A DNA stretch of 64,000 nt. Origin: Aspidiotus rigidus (Eukaryota > Arthropoda > Insecta > Hemiptera > Diaspididae). Each line of letters starts with the position of its first letter. Positions within the stretch are counted from its first letter, which is position 1. The notes under the pieces are model-generated. The model made no database searches. It saw only the letters and a program-made list of their open reading frames with translations, and was not told where the DNA came from. Positions 1 to 13,080 of this stretch are shown piece by piece. The stretch is from positions 7,270,001 to 7,334,000 of the forward strand of contig JAVHKY010000023.1 in the NCBI GenBank assembly GCA_035079385.1, given 5' to 3'. Both the position numbers and the translations under genes were made by a program.

Positions 1-2090
1 CATCTTTCAGTTGTAGAATCGAATACCCTCCTCAACCCCGGCGTCGCCGAAGGGAGGATTTCATTTAATCGTCTATAGACGCACTTCAAGTCTTGCACAG
101 AAATTACGTGCAGAATAATTAAATCTAACGCCTAATCAATTTTCGTAAAAATTTCTTCAATACACGTTATGTGCGGTGAATAAGGGCCGTTGAAATTTAT
201 AAAAGCCATATCAGAAAAATCGAGTGATTCCTTTCAAAGTTATACGTGAGGAAAAAAACTGGAACGAATCCGTATCCAATAATTGGGTGCTCAGAGTGGA
301 AAAAGTGTGACGATTGTGTAGCGTCACAACTTTCCAAGGGGGGTAGTGCCCCTTGAAAGATGCTGAAAGTGTAGCCTAACCTATGCCCGAACAAGTCGAA
401 CCAAAAAGAAAAGAAAACAGGGATGCCACTCTGTCTCATTAAATACATATAAAAGGTGTGGTCTGACAGAGAAGACCAATGAAGAATTTTGCCCAGATTT
501 TCTTGAAAGCTGGGGGGACAAAACACCCACAATTTAGAAGCTAAGCTACACTTGCTAGCTTTCGGCGCTTTAAGAGAGGGTTACGCCTACTTGTTCCCTC
601 TCCGAATGGAGTTATCGGCATATTCCACCGACGATTGACTTACAGAATAATTGTAATTAATGAAGATTCCTTCTACTCGTAATATTACCGTAGAAAGAAG
701 ACTGAACGTATCATGAAATAAAATGACACTGGTTGGAGCCACGGAATAAAAACTATAATTATGCCCGGGTTACGAGCATGCAAGAACAGACAATTGAAAA
801 ATCAAACGGATATATGCACCCGAAATACGGGTCAAAACTGATAATAATGGAATCGGTGAACGACAAACAATGCATGAACTTAATTATCAGGAAATGATTA
901 AATGAGGTAACTCGTATTAATAGATACAGTTAATTATGATTAACTAAGATGTGTTTGTCCCAAAGAATCCCATTCGGGGTTGAATTTGGAACGAACCAAA
1001 AATGTGGAGAATGGAACTTGTCCATATCAAAATAAATCGGAAATACTGAACAATTTTAGAGTAGGGAATAGGAGCGTGTCGGCGCTGCGCGACCATCGCC
1101 TTGAATATCCTCGTTGGCCTTACCTGGCCCGACCATGGAAAATTTTCAAAAGTAAAATGAGCAAAAGCCCGTCTGGCAAGTCTCACTGGGCGAATGGGGT
1201 ACGTATATAAAAATAAAATAATAAAAGAAGAGAATTAAAGTCAAGTTATCGTAAATCAAATTACGTCCCAGATTCGAGGGAGACAAAACCACCAGCGGGG
1301 TGCTACAAAAATGTAGGTGAGCTCAAATAGGGTTCGGGGATACCGAAACTAGGTCGCGCGAGCCGCTAGCTCAACCCAAAACTTTTAAATGCGCTCATCG
1401 GCGCCCAAGTGTAATATTAAAAAATATATTGTACGAGCTTACTCGCACGATTCAAACAGTAAAAAAGAAAACGAATTAAAGGGTAAACGTAATTTAGCGT
1501 TCAAAACTTGGGAGTCTGCTATAATCAAATAATATTTTACTCACCGTAAATAAACGGAGCACATGTAGATCAGCTCGAAAACGCGCGCGTATCCGATGAT
1601 CTGCATCTGAAAAGAAATGTAACTTTTCCTCCAAAGAATAATTTTTACATCTCAGTAAGAGGACCTTTTGGGATTCAAGTTGAACGGTATAGGAATTTTT
1701 ACGAACATATTGTATAATAAAGAGTGTGGCGTTGATGCATAATCATAGTATAATAAAAGCAAGATAAGTGAAAAATAAGAAACATGGAAAATAGAGGAAT
1801 AATTATGAAAAGTGAAAAAGACGCCTGAGCGGCGACAAAACGAAAATATAAAAGGACGATATAAAATAATAACTAGTGACAGCAGTTGGTGGGTCGGTGT
1901 TGGAAACCGAGTGGAAACATCTCGGTGCAAAAGCTCCCGGAGAGGCATCCTGGCAAAATGGTACGAATGGCGAAATCATTGATATGAGTTGTTATTGGAT
2001 CGGCATTTGGGCAGCATTCGGGGGTCGGGATGGCCCCCGCATAAGTGAGCCTAGCCGCTCATGGTTGTGAAACAATTTTTCCAGAACATC
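1..2090. other. No confident gene; degenerate sequence
   Basis: I see no long open frame or recognisable protein here. Two stretches of higher GC (about 1080-1200 and 1890-2060) share loosely similar wording and may be remnants of an old repeat. A splice-flanked open stretch on the minus strand is listed separately. Basis: reading of both strands only. Confidence 0.4.
1545..1606 (-). other. Possible isolated coding exon (weak)
   Basis: On the minus strand a pyrimidine-rich TTTCTTTTCAG acceptor precedes 62 bases that are open in one frame (20 codons plus 2 bases) and end at a GTGAGT donor. The frame includes the residues IIGYAR, vaguely like the first membrane segment of phosphatidylinositol synthases. 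The match is only a few residues and I found no partner exon on either side, so this may be chance. Confidence 0.15.
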
Positions 2091-2455
2091 GATAATGGCA
2101 CAGAACTACGGCAATAATACTAGCGCAACTTCTCGCACTCGAATCAGACGATCGGCGAGTGAAAATGATAAACTAGATATGCTTATACGAACACACGTTT
2201 ACGAGCACAAGTTATTTGGCGAAACTAATTCTGTTTATCTGATCGCTTGTTACATCAAGCTAAAATTTATTGAAATTCGAAATTTTAATTGTCGCGGTGC
2301 GGAATTTTCTCTCGTGACATGTACCGACACTTTAAAATCGAGACCAGGCGCGACAAAAAAAAAATAATAATAATAAAAAGTTTTGCTTGATTGAATTTGT
2401 AACTTGGTCATATTGTGGTTATTAAATTTTCTGGCATAGCCAAATAAATGAAAAT

Positions 2456-3421
2456 CATGTTCCATGTCTTTTATATTTTATCAGTCATCATGAAATATTT
2501 CAGTCTAGGCTTCTACTAGGTCAAGTGTTCGTGAGATATTATTCGTTTACCCCTTTACCTATCTTGGCGTCGTATAAGTCTTGTATGAGAAATATTTTGA
2601 GGTAATTGTGGGTGTTCTATATTTTGAGGTATCAACTTTCGGTGGGGCGAACGAGCGATCTCGCTGTTGTATTGGAATGGTTTGAGAAAATTCAAGTCTT
2701 CTTTGAGAAATATGAGGTAGCGCGAACTCGCTATTCTATTGGAATGGTATGAGACAATTCAAGTCTAGGGGACTTGGAAAAATTTCGACTATCCAGCCAT
2801 ATATGATACGAAGAGGGACTTAGGAAATTTTCTAATTATCAATTATATTAATTATTTAATTATTTATTTATTTAATTATTTAATTATTTAATTATTCAAT
2901 TATTTATTTATTTATTTATTTGATTATTTAATTATATTAATTATTTATTTATATTAATTATTTAATTATTTATTTATTTAATTATTTAATTATTTATTCA
3001 ATTATTTAATTATTAATGAATTAATTATTTATTATCATTACGCGGGGTGTACTCGCGAATTTCTGAATCACCCGCGGGGTAGAGATGTGCACGGACGCAC
3101 GTTTGCACGGACGCACGGTAATTAATTATTTAATTATTTATTTATTTAATTATTTAATTATTCAATTATTTATTTATTTATTTGATTATTTAATTATATT
3201 AATTATTTAATTATTTATTTATTTATTTGATTATTTAATTATATTAATTATTTAATTATTTATTTATTTAATTATTTAATTATATTAAATATTTAAATAT
3301 TTATTTATTTAATTATTTAATTATTTATTTATTTAATTATTTAATTATTTATTTATTTATTTATTTAATTATTTAATTATTTAATCATTTATTATTTATT
3401 TATTTAATTATTCAATTATTT

Positions 3422-3474
<53 letters not shown>

Positions 3475-3810
3475 TTATTGATTATTATTATTACGCGGGG
3501 TGTACTCGCGAATTTCTGAATCACCCGCGGGGTAGAGATGTGCACGGACGCACGTTTGCACGGACGCACGGTAATTAATTATTTAATTATTTAATTATTT
3601 ATTTATTTAATTATTTAATTATTCAATTATTTATTTATTTATTTGATTATTTAATTATATTAATTATTTAATTATTTATTTATTTAATTATTTAATTATA
3701 TTAAATATTTAAATATTTATTTATTTAATTATTTATTTATTTATTTATTTATTTAATTATTTAATTATTTAATTATTTAATTATTTATTTATTTAATTAT
3801 TCAATTATTT

Positions 3811-3843
<33 letters not shown>

Positions 3844-4899
3844 TTATTGATTATTATTATTACGCGGGGTGTACTCGCGAATTTCTGAATCACCCACTGG
3901 GTAGAGATTTCCCTTCACGGGGGGGGGAGGGGGGTGTACTCGCGAGTTTCAAAATCGGGGTCTGGCGAGAGAAAAGACATGGAACATGTCAAATCATCCA
4001 AGGGGTAGAGATTTTCTAATTATTAATTATATTAATTATTTAATTTTTAACAGGGAACCTGTTTTATGGGGGGCTATTTGAGAAATCTGCCGTCCGCCGT
4101 GCGCCGTCCAGCGAAAAACTTAGATAAATTTCGACCCTCGAGCCATATATGATAGGAGAGGGACTTAGAAAAATTTCGACTCTCGAGCTATATATGATAG
4201 AAGGGGGACTTGGAAAAATATCGACTCTCGAGCCATATATGATAGGAGGGGGACTTGGAAAAATTTCGACTCTCGAGCTATAGATGATAGGAGGGGAACT
4301 TAGAAAAATTTCGACTCTCGAGCTATATATGATAGAAGGGGGACTTAGAAAAATTTCGACTCTCGAGCCATATATGATAGGAGAGGGACTTAGAAAAATT
4401 TCGACTCTCGAGCTATATATGATAGAAGGGGGACTTGGAAAAAATTTCGAATCTCGAGCTATAGATGATAGGAGGGGAACTTAGAAAAATTTCGACTGTC
4501 GAGCTATATATATGATCTAGGCTTCCTTGAATTTTCAATACCAAATCTCATTCGAATCATAAAACAGGTTCCCTGCGTTCCTCGTTTAACTTCGTTAAGG
4601 AAGCCGTCATTTTTTATTTATTTAATTATTTAATTATATTAATTATTTAAATATTTATTTATTTATTTATTTATTTAATTATTTAATAATTAATTAATTA
4701 ATTAATTAATTATTTATTATTATTACGCGGGTGTACTCGCGAATTTCTGAATCACCCACGGGGTAGAGATTTTCTAATTATTAATTATATTAATTATTTA
4801 ATTATTTAATTATTTATTTATTTATTTAATTATTTAATTATTTATTTATTTATTTATTTAATTAAATAATTAAATAATTATTTAATTATTTAATCATTT

Positions 4900-4930
<31 letters not shown>

Positions 4931-5087
4931 ATTGATTATTATTATTACGCGGGGTGTACTCGCGAATTTCTGAATCACCCACTGGGTAGTGATTTCTCTT
5001 GACGGGGGGGGGGGGGGAGGGGGAGGGGGGTGTACTCGCGAGTTTCAAAATCGGGGTCTGGCGAGAGAAAAGACATGGAACATTTCA
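2456..5087. repeat. Composite repeat block, AT arrays alternating with GC-rich units
   Basis: The block opens with CATGTTCCATGTCTTTT at about 2456 and closes with the inverted form near 5073-5087. Most of it consists of TTTA and TTAATTA arrays (about 2830-3480, 3570-3860, 4600-4720, 4775-4945). Near 3034, 3493, 3862, 4724 and 4947 these are broken by an ACGCGGGGTGTACTCGCG unit followed by text ending near GGGTAGAGAT. The first two copies also carry repeats of GCACGGACGCAC. A shorter, reverse-oriented relative lies at 36470-37185. I infer a non-autonomous mobile repeat family; the class is unknown. Confidence 0.75.
4049..4612 (+). mobile_element. Short interspersed element with internal 45-bp minisatellite
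   Basis: The unit starts near AACAGGGAACCTGTTTTATG, passes through short GCCGTCC repeats, then runs about eight tandem 45-bp copies (about 4140-4500). It closes with the reversed CATAAAACAGGTTCCCTG and a further 45 bases ending near AAGGAAGCCGTC. The same unit recurs at 35046-35636 and, reversed, at 34720-35960. Fragments sit near 8848, 32430 and 42003. Because 45 is divisible by three, the array reads as an artefactual 15-residue peptide repeat; I do not call it a gene. It lies inside the AT-rich block. Confidence 0.7.
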
Positions 5088-5089
5088 AT

Positions 5090-6297
5090 AATCACGAGCG
5101 AGTCACTTTGCAAAAACGTAACAATATAATATTGTTCGAGAACGATTTTCGGACACAAGCTACGTAGACTTTTGGTCTCGGAATTTTCTGAGGAACTCTA
5201 TCGACCAACGTCAATATCATCTCTTGTCGACTCCTGTTCCGCAGACTTCCTACTTTGGCTGCTCCCATTCTCTTAGCAGCATCGAATCAAGAGTCGACAA
5301 GGAGTTATTGATTGGCTAGGCTTTTCTTACTACAAGGGCCATCTTTGGTAGATCAGCCTATCACAATACTGGTAGTGATAGCAACACATATACGCCCCCA
5401 ATGTACAGAAACCCGCGAAAAAGCAACAGTCAGTTGACCCAAACATCAAGGGTGGCCGAAAGAGGAATTTGAATCCACACGTGTTTGGGACCAACAGTAA
5501 GAAAAACTTTTTAAAAGGACTCGCATGTAAGAACAGAAGATGGCTTTTACGACTTCCTCTAGTGTATGCATCCATCAGACCGTCCTGCAGATGAACTGCA
5601 TAAAGTCAGTCCTGCACATCCCCTGCTGCGGACTCATTGACAATTTCCTAAGGTCCGGCGGTAACAGAGAGAATCTTTTTAGGAAATCGTAAAATTAACT
5701 ATTGGGTGAATTCAATCGTAAAATAACTCGACACTCAACTGTATCTGTAATAGGGTTTATATAATCGGTTTAACTAACTTCCTTTTCTTTTCTCAGAAAC
5801 AAGCAGAAAGATTCTCTGTGTTAGGTCCAGCCTCAAGGACAGTCATGCAGTGTTGGTGTGCATGCGTACATTAGTAAAAGATTTTAAACGAGGGAGATTT
5901 GATTTAGAACCTAAAATAGGATTTAGACTGACTGTAGTCACAGATGTTTGAATAAACGGACTTGTCGCCTTCTCTTTCAATAGAATATATTATATAAGGG
6001 TTGGTGCAGTATGTGCTGGCTATACTAGATTGCAATGGGCTGCACTAAAATACATCGAATGAAAGTTAGGACAGAAATATCGAGAGACAGTCGCCTCATA
6101 AAATATATTAGGATATTACCTAATACGGGCAATTATATGCATTTTTGTTGTGCGTACAAAAAATGTGACGCTACAATTGTAGAGAGAGATTTTGGCTCCC
6201 ATAAGAAAATAGTGTCGAGTGCCATTTTTCTGAATTTTGCTGTGAGTCTTGGCGATATATACGATCTTCCTCGGCCGGAATGTAAATTGCCGGCAAT
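5090..6297. other. No gene recognised
   Basis: Only short open frames occur. The stretch 6035-6300 is open on the plus strand, but I recognise nothing in it. It ends exactly where the LINE below begins and is probably the LINE's insertion site. Confidence 0.4.
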
Positions 6298-8515
6298 ATG
6301 AGAAAATTCAATGCGAAACACTCGCTATGGGGCTCAAGACTCTGCACCAAAAAAGGAAGGAACCTCTATGATGTCATCAACACGGGCAACTTTCAGTGTC
6401 ACTCTAACGGTGAACCGACGTCTTGGCCCATTGACCCTGAAAAGAAGCCGGACTGCATTGACTTCTTTATAATTAGGGCAATCTCCAGTGGTTATATAGA
6501 ATTTCCCAATCTTGATGAAATTTCTTCTGACCACTCACCGCTTCTACTCACCCTGAGCAAAAAAATAGTTACCAAGGCTTCCAGACCTCAATTCACCACA
6601 AAAAGTACCGACTGGGACCAGTTCCGAGCAATTGTCAATGAGAAAATTGACCTCCGCATCAAGCTGAAAACCACAGCTGACATTAATCATGCCGCACAAA
6701 CACTGCAGACTGTACTTATTGAAGCAGCAAAACAGAGTACCCCTGCTCGTAGGCCAACCCCAGTAGTGCGATCATACCCACGGGAAGTTCGGGAAATGGT
6801 CAAAAAGAGAAGAGCCGCAAGGCGTAAATGGCAGAAAACTCGTAATCCTGTAGATAAGACGGTATTTAACCAAGTCAGTAAACAAACGAGTGAACTGATA
6901 GCTAAGATCAACAACAAATCCTTTGAAAAATTTGTCTGCATACTGGATACTACCGCTGATTCTAACTACTCTCTCTGGAAAGTTGCTAGAGCTACTAGGA
7001 AGCCACCCTCCTACGTGCAACCGGTCAAAGTTGCCTCAAATATGTACGTCCACAGTGATGCAGACAAAGCAGCAGCATTTGCATCCCATCTTGAAAGTGT
7101 GTTCCAGCCAAACGATATAGATTCTGATATCCAGCCAGTCATATACAGTAATCCTGGTCCGACAGAAATTTGCGAGGTTATTAAAAAGTTGAAGCCGTGC
7201 AAAGCACCTGGCCTTGACCTCATAACTTCCAATATCCTCGCTGAGTACCCAAAAAAAGTATCCTACATACATAATGCATCATTTCGACTCTACTACTTTC
7301 CAAGCCTATGGAAAAGAGCCAAGGTCATATTAATTCCAAAACCTGGCAAACCTGCGGAAAATCCTGCCTCCCACCGCCCAATATCACTACTCAGCACACT
7401 CTCAAAAGTCTTTGAGAAACTTATCCGCTCTCGTCTCCTCAAAATAGTGGACAATCTTGAAATAGTCCCCTTGCACCACTTTGGTTTTCGTGCCAAACAT
7501 AGCACAATTGAGCAAGTGCACCGTATGATCATGAAAATACGTAATGCCTTAGAAGCAAAAGAATTCTGCCCGGCAATCTACCTTGATGTTCAACAGGCGT
7601 TCGACCGTGTTTGGATCTCAGGTCTACTGCATAAAATAAGTGAATACCTTTCAACATCGTACACCAAGCTGCTACAGTCATACCTCACTCATAGGGAGTT
7701 TGAGGTTCACTACGGGGAGGCAGTCTCTACTGTCAAGCCCATCCTGGCTGGAGTTCCGCAGGGCAGTGTCCTAGGACGTCTCCTCTACGAGCTGTTCACT
7801 GCCGACATTCCAACCACGGGTAAAACAGAGCTGGCCACGTTCGCTGATGACACGGCCATCTTGGCCTCCCATCCTCAACATGAGGTAGCGGTAGCTAATT
7901 TACAGGAAGCAGTTACAAAGGTAGCTAACTGGACAAAAAGGTGAAAAATTAAAGTAAATGCTCTCAAGTCAAAGTATGTGATGTACACTTTACGAAGCAT
8001 TCCACCAACCAATATTATCCTCAATGATGAACAAATTCCAACCTCGCCCTCAGCCAAATACTTGGGTCTCAACGTAGACAGCCGCCTCAACTGGAGAACT
8101 AACATTGAAGAAAAGCGTGATGAACTTAAGCTCTGATTCCGCTCCCTGTTCTGGCTAATTAGAGCCCGTAGCAAACTCTCATTGGATAACAAAAGACTTC
8201 TGTACGTCTCTATTTTACGCCCAGCGTGGTTCTATGGAGCCCCGATATGGGGTAGTGCTGCCAAATCAAATATTTAAATCCTACAACGTCAGCAAAACCT
8301 CATCATAAGTAAAATCACGGCCGCGCCGTGGTATCTTACAAACGAAAATTTTCACCACGATGTCACGCTTCCGACAGTCCACGAGGTTATACGAAAAATT
8401 GCTACGGCTTACGAAAAAAGGGTTCACCAACACACCAACACTTTGGCATCCAACTAATGGATAATCCAACAGTCCGAAGACTCCGGAAACGTCATTACGT
8501 AGATTTAGTTTTTTT
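6298..8515 (+). pseudogene. Jockey-type non-LTR retrotransposon, 5'-truncated and broken
   Basis: The reading frame opens in the last part of an AP endonuclease (NAKHSLWGSR at the start, DHSPLLLTLS about 75 residues on) and continues into a reverse transcriptase. Visible RT motifs in order are SHRPISLLSTLSKVFEKL, HHFGFRAKHSTIEQV, motif A YLDVQQAFDRVW, motif B GVPQGSVLG and motif C FADDTAIL. The frame stops at TGA 7942-7944, straight after NWTKR, where relatives continue. Homology resumes in the same frame through KYLGLNVDSRLNW, with another TGA near 8134 and a TAA near 8275. It then runs to the usual Jockey tail (PWYLTNENFHHDVTLPTV) near 8450, after which the frame shifts. ORF1 and most of the endonuclease are missing, as in 5'-truncated LINE copies. 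It is inactive. Confidence 0.88.
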
Positions 8516-8870
8516 AGCGGGGAATCCGTCATCTCTTTTGTTAAGGGGTACTTTCAGGAAATTTCCGTCCGCGAGCGCGAGCGGTCCAAGGTTGATGACG
8601 TCACGGAGAGCGGAGGGAGTTGGGAAAATTTCCATTCTCGAGCTGGAATGATTTCGAACTCCAAGATATGACAGGTAGGGGACTAAAGAAATTTTCGTCC
8701 GTGATTGCGTGTAATCCAAGGTTGATGACGTCACGGAGATGGGGGGGGGGGACTTAGAAAAATGTCGACTCTTGAGCTTATGATGAGAGGGGGCTTGGAA
8801 AAATGTTTACTCTCGAGGCTAATATGATAGGAGGGACGATGAGAGGCAGAGAACCTGTTTTATGGAGTAC
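8516..8870. repeat. Degenerate interspersed repeat
   Basis: The segment AGGTTGATGACGTCACGGAG occurs twice (about 8589 and 8719), each time near a GGGACTTAGAAAAAT-like phrase shared with the 45-bp minisatellite. It ends near AGAGAACCTGTTTTATGG, the signature of the element described at 4049. It is a decayed member of that family. Confidence 0.5.
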
Positions 8871-9029
8871 CTTGAAAGGGCGTTTTGAGTCTTATGGTGT
8901 TGCAAATCAGGTTCATTGAAGGGGCTAGGCCTTCCGCAGTGGTACTTTCCCCGCTCGCCGTTGCAAAACTTGCACCGATATCTTCAGTTTTTTTTTTTTT
9001 TTTTCCACGTTCTTCATGTGGTCCTAGTT

Positions 9030-10200
9030 TATCAATGATTCCGCCGAAAAATCCTTTTCTTCTCGACTCTACCTGCAAGATGAAAAAAATAAATTATAAA
9101 AATTTAATTTATTATTTTTCATAGCTAAGAATTTAATATTGAAAAATTCTCGCACTATTCTTCCCTTGAACAAAAAACTTATTCATCGTTTATAAAAACT
9201 TTAAGGGAAATATTTAGCAAGGATACATTTTTTTTTACCAAGTTAAGACCTTAGCTGGTACGAGTTCCCTTCCAGTTTGAGTCGAAGACTTGTCCATTGT
9301 TTCTGAAAATGCTCTATAAAATTAGAAAATTGATTTGGCAGAAATTTCAACTTATATTTACAATACAACACCAGAACGGTCGGTCCGGACTGTTTATATA
9401 TGCTGCCAAAACGGTAGAAAACATGTATTTTTTGAAGGTGGTATCCCCATATCGTGACGAGTCCTCTTACAAAAGAATCAGGATGCTCGTCCTGGGACGG
9501 TATATGCATGCTACCAAAATGGTTTTCCAAAACGGCTGTTTCAGGTCATGTTTTTCCCCCCTTCTCATTTTTCAAGTGGTGACAAACGATTCCGCCAAAA
9601 AATCCTTTTCCTCTTGACTCACACTAGAAGATGAAAGAATGATATTAGAAATATGGTACACACATTTTTTTTTTTTTTTTTTTCCAAGTTCAGGCTTTGG
9701 CTGAAATGAACTCGCATCCAGTGTGAATCAAAGACGTGCCCATTGTTTCTATAAATTATTGGGAAAAAATAAAATTGAAAATATTTGGCAAAAATGTATA
9801 TTTTTGACCAAGTTGAGACCCCAGCTGGAAGGAGCTGGCATCCAGTTCGCGTCTAAGACTTGTCCATTGATTCTGAAAATTCTCGAAACAAAACAAAGAA
9901 AAAAAAAAAATAGAAAATATTTAGTAGGAATATATATGTTACAGTTACGTAATACCCGAAATCAGTAAATTTTAAAATTCACTAGTCAAAACTAGTTCTA
10001 ACTAAAGTCATTTGTGGCAACTAGTTTTGACTAGTGAATTTTAGAATTTACTGATTTCGAGTTTTGACTGTAACATATACAATTTTTTTATCGAATTGAA
10101 GGCTCAGTGAAAACGAGCTCGCATTCAGTATGATTCAAATACTTGTCCATTGTTCGTGAAAATTGTCAAAATAAAAAATGTTATTGAAAAATTTATTTGG
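9030..10200. repeat. Irregularly spaced degenerate repeats
   Basis: A phrase of about 100 bases containing ACTTGTCCATTG recurs near 9288, 9737 (as CGTGCCCATTG), 9860 and 10140. A second phrase, TCCGCC(A/G)AAAAATCCTTTTC, occurs near 9042 and 9589. Spacing is irregular and similarity only moderate. No protein is recognisable. Confidence 0.5.
9938..10074. mobile_element. Palindromic MITE-like element
   Basis: The element opens GTTACAGT and closes with its inverse. Nearly its whole length folds back: both arms contain CGAAATCAGTAAATT and TTCACTAGTCAAAACTAGT around a short centre. A related copy begins at 63711. No coding capacity. Family not identified. Confidence 0.7.
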
Positions 10201-10479
10201 CAAAATTTCAACTGTATAATATTACATCAGAATGGTCAGCCTGGAACGGCATCAAAACGATCATCCAGAAATGGTTGTAGATATCACCACATCGGGACTA
10301 ATCCACCTTACAAAAGAACCAGAATGATCGCCCAGAGATTCATCATCCAAGATAGGTACCCGATAAAATTCATCACCCAGAATTTTGTAGATTTTTTCAA
10401 GTATTTCACCCTATTGTCTTTCTCCAATGGTCCAAAAAAAATTTCAATCACACGTTATTATTGGGGCAAGTAAAAATAT

Positions 10480-13080
10480 TTTTTTTTTAATCTCAAAATA
10501 TGTGGAAATATGTGCTAATAATATACTATTTTTTAAGAAAACGTCATTTTGAGTACAAAAAATTCTAAAAATCAATTAAATAAAGGAAATATTAAAAAAG
10601 ACTTTGATTGCAGTTGATGAACACGAGGTTGTTGAACAAAAAACTTTGCCTATTATCTCTAAAAATGTCCAAAATTTCACAATAAGTTACGAGTAATCGA
10701 GTTAAAATTAGCTTTTAGGGAAAACATGGAAAATAAGTGAAAATATATTATATATTTTTTTTTTCACAAAATATGTAAAAATACGTCCTATCAAATTTCA
10801 ATGGGGTGCCCAGGGTATTATGTATGCTGAAACGGATTAATGTCGAACTATTTACGTCATAGCTAATAGCGAAAAAAATATGTGAAAAATATTCTTACTT
10901 GCCTTAGTTATTATCATTGCCAAATCCATTTCAAAACTCTTTAAAAATATTAATATTCAGAGTCTTGTAAATCGTGCACGGTATTTCCGTGCATGTTTTT
11001 CAGTCAAGTTTTTACAAAAACTTAAAACTCCCACCTGGGATGTTTGTAAAAAATTCCATGACTAGATAAATAGCTTGCCGAAAAGAAAAAAAAAATAAAT
11101 AAAAAAAAATAATGATGGTAAGGATCTTCGTACCGCGCAAGCACATTTCAGATTCTGGACTGCCAGGTGGTTTGAAATACTTTGTCCTTGAACTACTTTT
11201 GTTGAGCCATTATTCTTTTTAGAGAAGCAAAATTTTGGATTTCTGTCAAGATCTTGTTACTATGATGTCATCAATAACCTTGACCTGATTAAAAGACTCG
11301 GAAAAATTTTACCGGAGGCGTATGCTAAGAAATACTGATATACACACATGAGACGGGATGAGCTACTTAGCCTAAGATAAGTGTATAAGGCTCCCACTAT
11401 AGTATACTAGATTAGGTATACTCGAGGCTGGGAGCAGAGTATTGCAGCCAGCCGAAAGCCAAAAGCCGAATTCAGCCGAATTTTCGGCCATTAAGCCGAA
11501 AGCCGAAAGCCAGCTTTATGTTTACTCTTGAAAGCCGAAAGCCAAATTCAGCCGAATTTTTTCGGCTGATTTTCGGCTTATTTCTCATACGCGCGAAATG
11601 ACGTGAGACACGCAGTTCTCGATCTTGTAGGCTGTAATCTGTATAGCAGGCTAGCAGCATCAATCTGAACTGGTGATCCCTGTTATCAGAGTCTGCTTGT
11701 TAACTGGTACTATTAAATATTAATCGTGTTTTTGATTTTGACGTACTGTCTGCACTCTGTTGCGTGCATTACTTGTGCCACTGCTGATTCCAAACTCATT
11801 TTTTCAGATGTGAATTGAATTCAATGAATTTATCTCGAAAATTTCGATGCTCAAACCTCGAACTTACACGCTTCCCTCGCAGCAGCAGTCTGGCTTACCA
11901 TGTTTTCGGCTTTCTGCCTCGTTTGTCAGTTTGTCACTCAATCAACAGAACACAGATTCAGAATTTTGTTACATTTTTCATTCCCTGGCTGCAACAAACC
12001 AACAACAAAATCATCAGCCCGCCAAAAATCAGCCGAAAATCAGCTAAAATCCCGCCAAACAATCGGCGATCAGCCAGCCATAAGTCAGCCAAAAGCCAGC
12101 CAAATTTTTCTGATCAGCCATAAGCCGTAAGCCGAATCCAAATTTTTGAAGGTCGTCAGCTTCAGCCCTAAGCCGAAGCCGAATTTTTCGGCTGCAATTC
12201 TCTGGCTGGGAGGCCAACGAGTGGAGTAAGCCTACCTGTTTGCTGATTAACCTAAGATACAGTGTATTATTATGCACTAAACTAGACTATACCAGACTAA
12301 AAGTCATTTAAATAGCCTAGGAAACAGTATATTAGGCTCCTAAGCAGAGAGCCTGTGGGTGGAGAGGGGACAAACGAGCAGAGGAAGTGTGCTTGTCAGC
12401 CAGTCATGAGTTAGCCTATAACGTACAGAATACTAGGCTGAGAAATGTTGGAGGAGTGACGTTACTGGGACATCATCTTAATTACCAAGATAGATACCTA
12501 CATCAAAAGTCAATATGATCGGTACAATCGATTCGATACCTACTGTCAATAAAATCATTATTTTCCGATTCATCAATTTTATGGATTTATTCAGCTAAGT
12601 AGCCTAACATACAGTATTATGAGGCAATTATACCTACTAAACTAAGAAACTGGCGAACGGGGAAAGCAAATGAGCCCGTCAGCCAGTTAGCGTGCTAAGC
12701 TAAGAAATACTGGAAACTGGTGAGAGCACGTTATGAAGTCATTATGACCAAGGTAGATATATCATAATTTTCGAAGTTTTTTGCGTTGAGTTCATCTCCT
12801 GTTTTTGGAGATGTAGCTTTTTAGTTTAGGTTGTCCACCAATTAACTAGAATTAACACTAAGAACTTGCGGCAAATTTTCGTGGGGACCAACACAGGCTC
12901 TTCAATCATTTAATGTCGAATGTTTTTGACGCATTCTATTACAACCTGCTGCGATTAAACGAAAATTTTATAGAATGAATCATGACGTTCTGTTCTAGCC
13001 TATCATGAAGGGGAAAATGGAAACAAAACAGAACAGTTAAATCTGTGATCTAAATATTACGAGAATGTAAAGTATTCTTA
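10480..13080. other. No gene; AT-rich and decayed repeats
   Basis: 11440-12210 is dominated by scattered AGCCGAAAGCCGAA-like words on both strands. 11340-12760 carries recurring TAGCCTAA..TACAGTATTA phrases that also appear near 40.6 and 57.7 kb. Short open frames here follow the repeats and are not called. Confidence 0.45.

Noticed and set aside
2095..2367. Open frame of 90 codons starting MAQNYGNNTS
   Set aside because: It runs up to the edge of the repeat block, ends in an A-run, and matches no family I know.
4284..4484. Open frame of repeated 15-residue units (and similar at 35034-35463, 35583-35768)
   Set aside because: It follows from a 45-bp tandem repeat and appears on both strands of several copies; no start context or conserved protein.
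11815..12130. Three overlapping plus-strand frames
   Set aside because: They lie in the degenerate AGCCGAAAGCC repeat; the peptide is repeat-derived.
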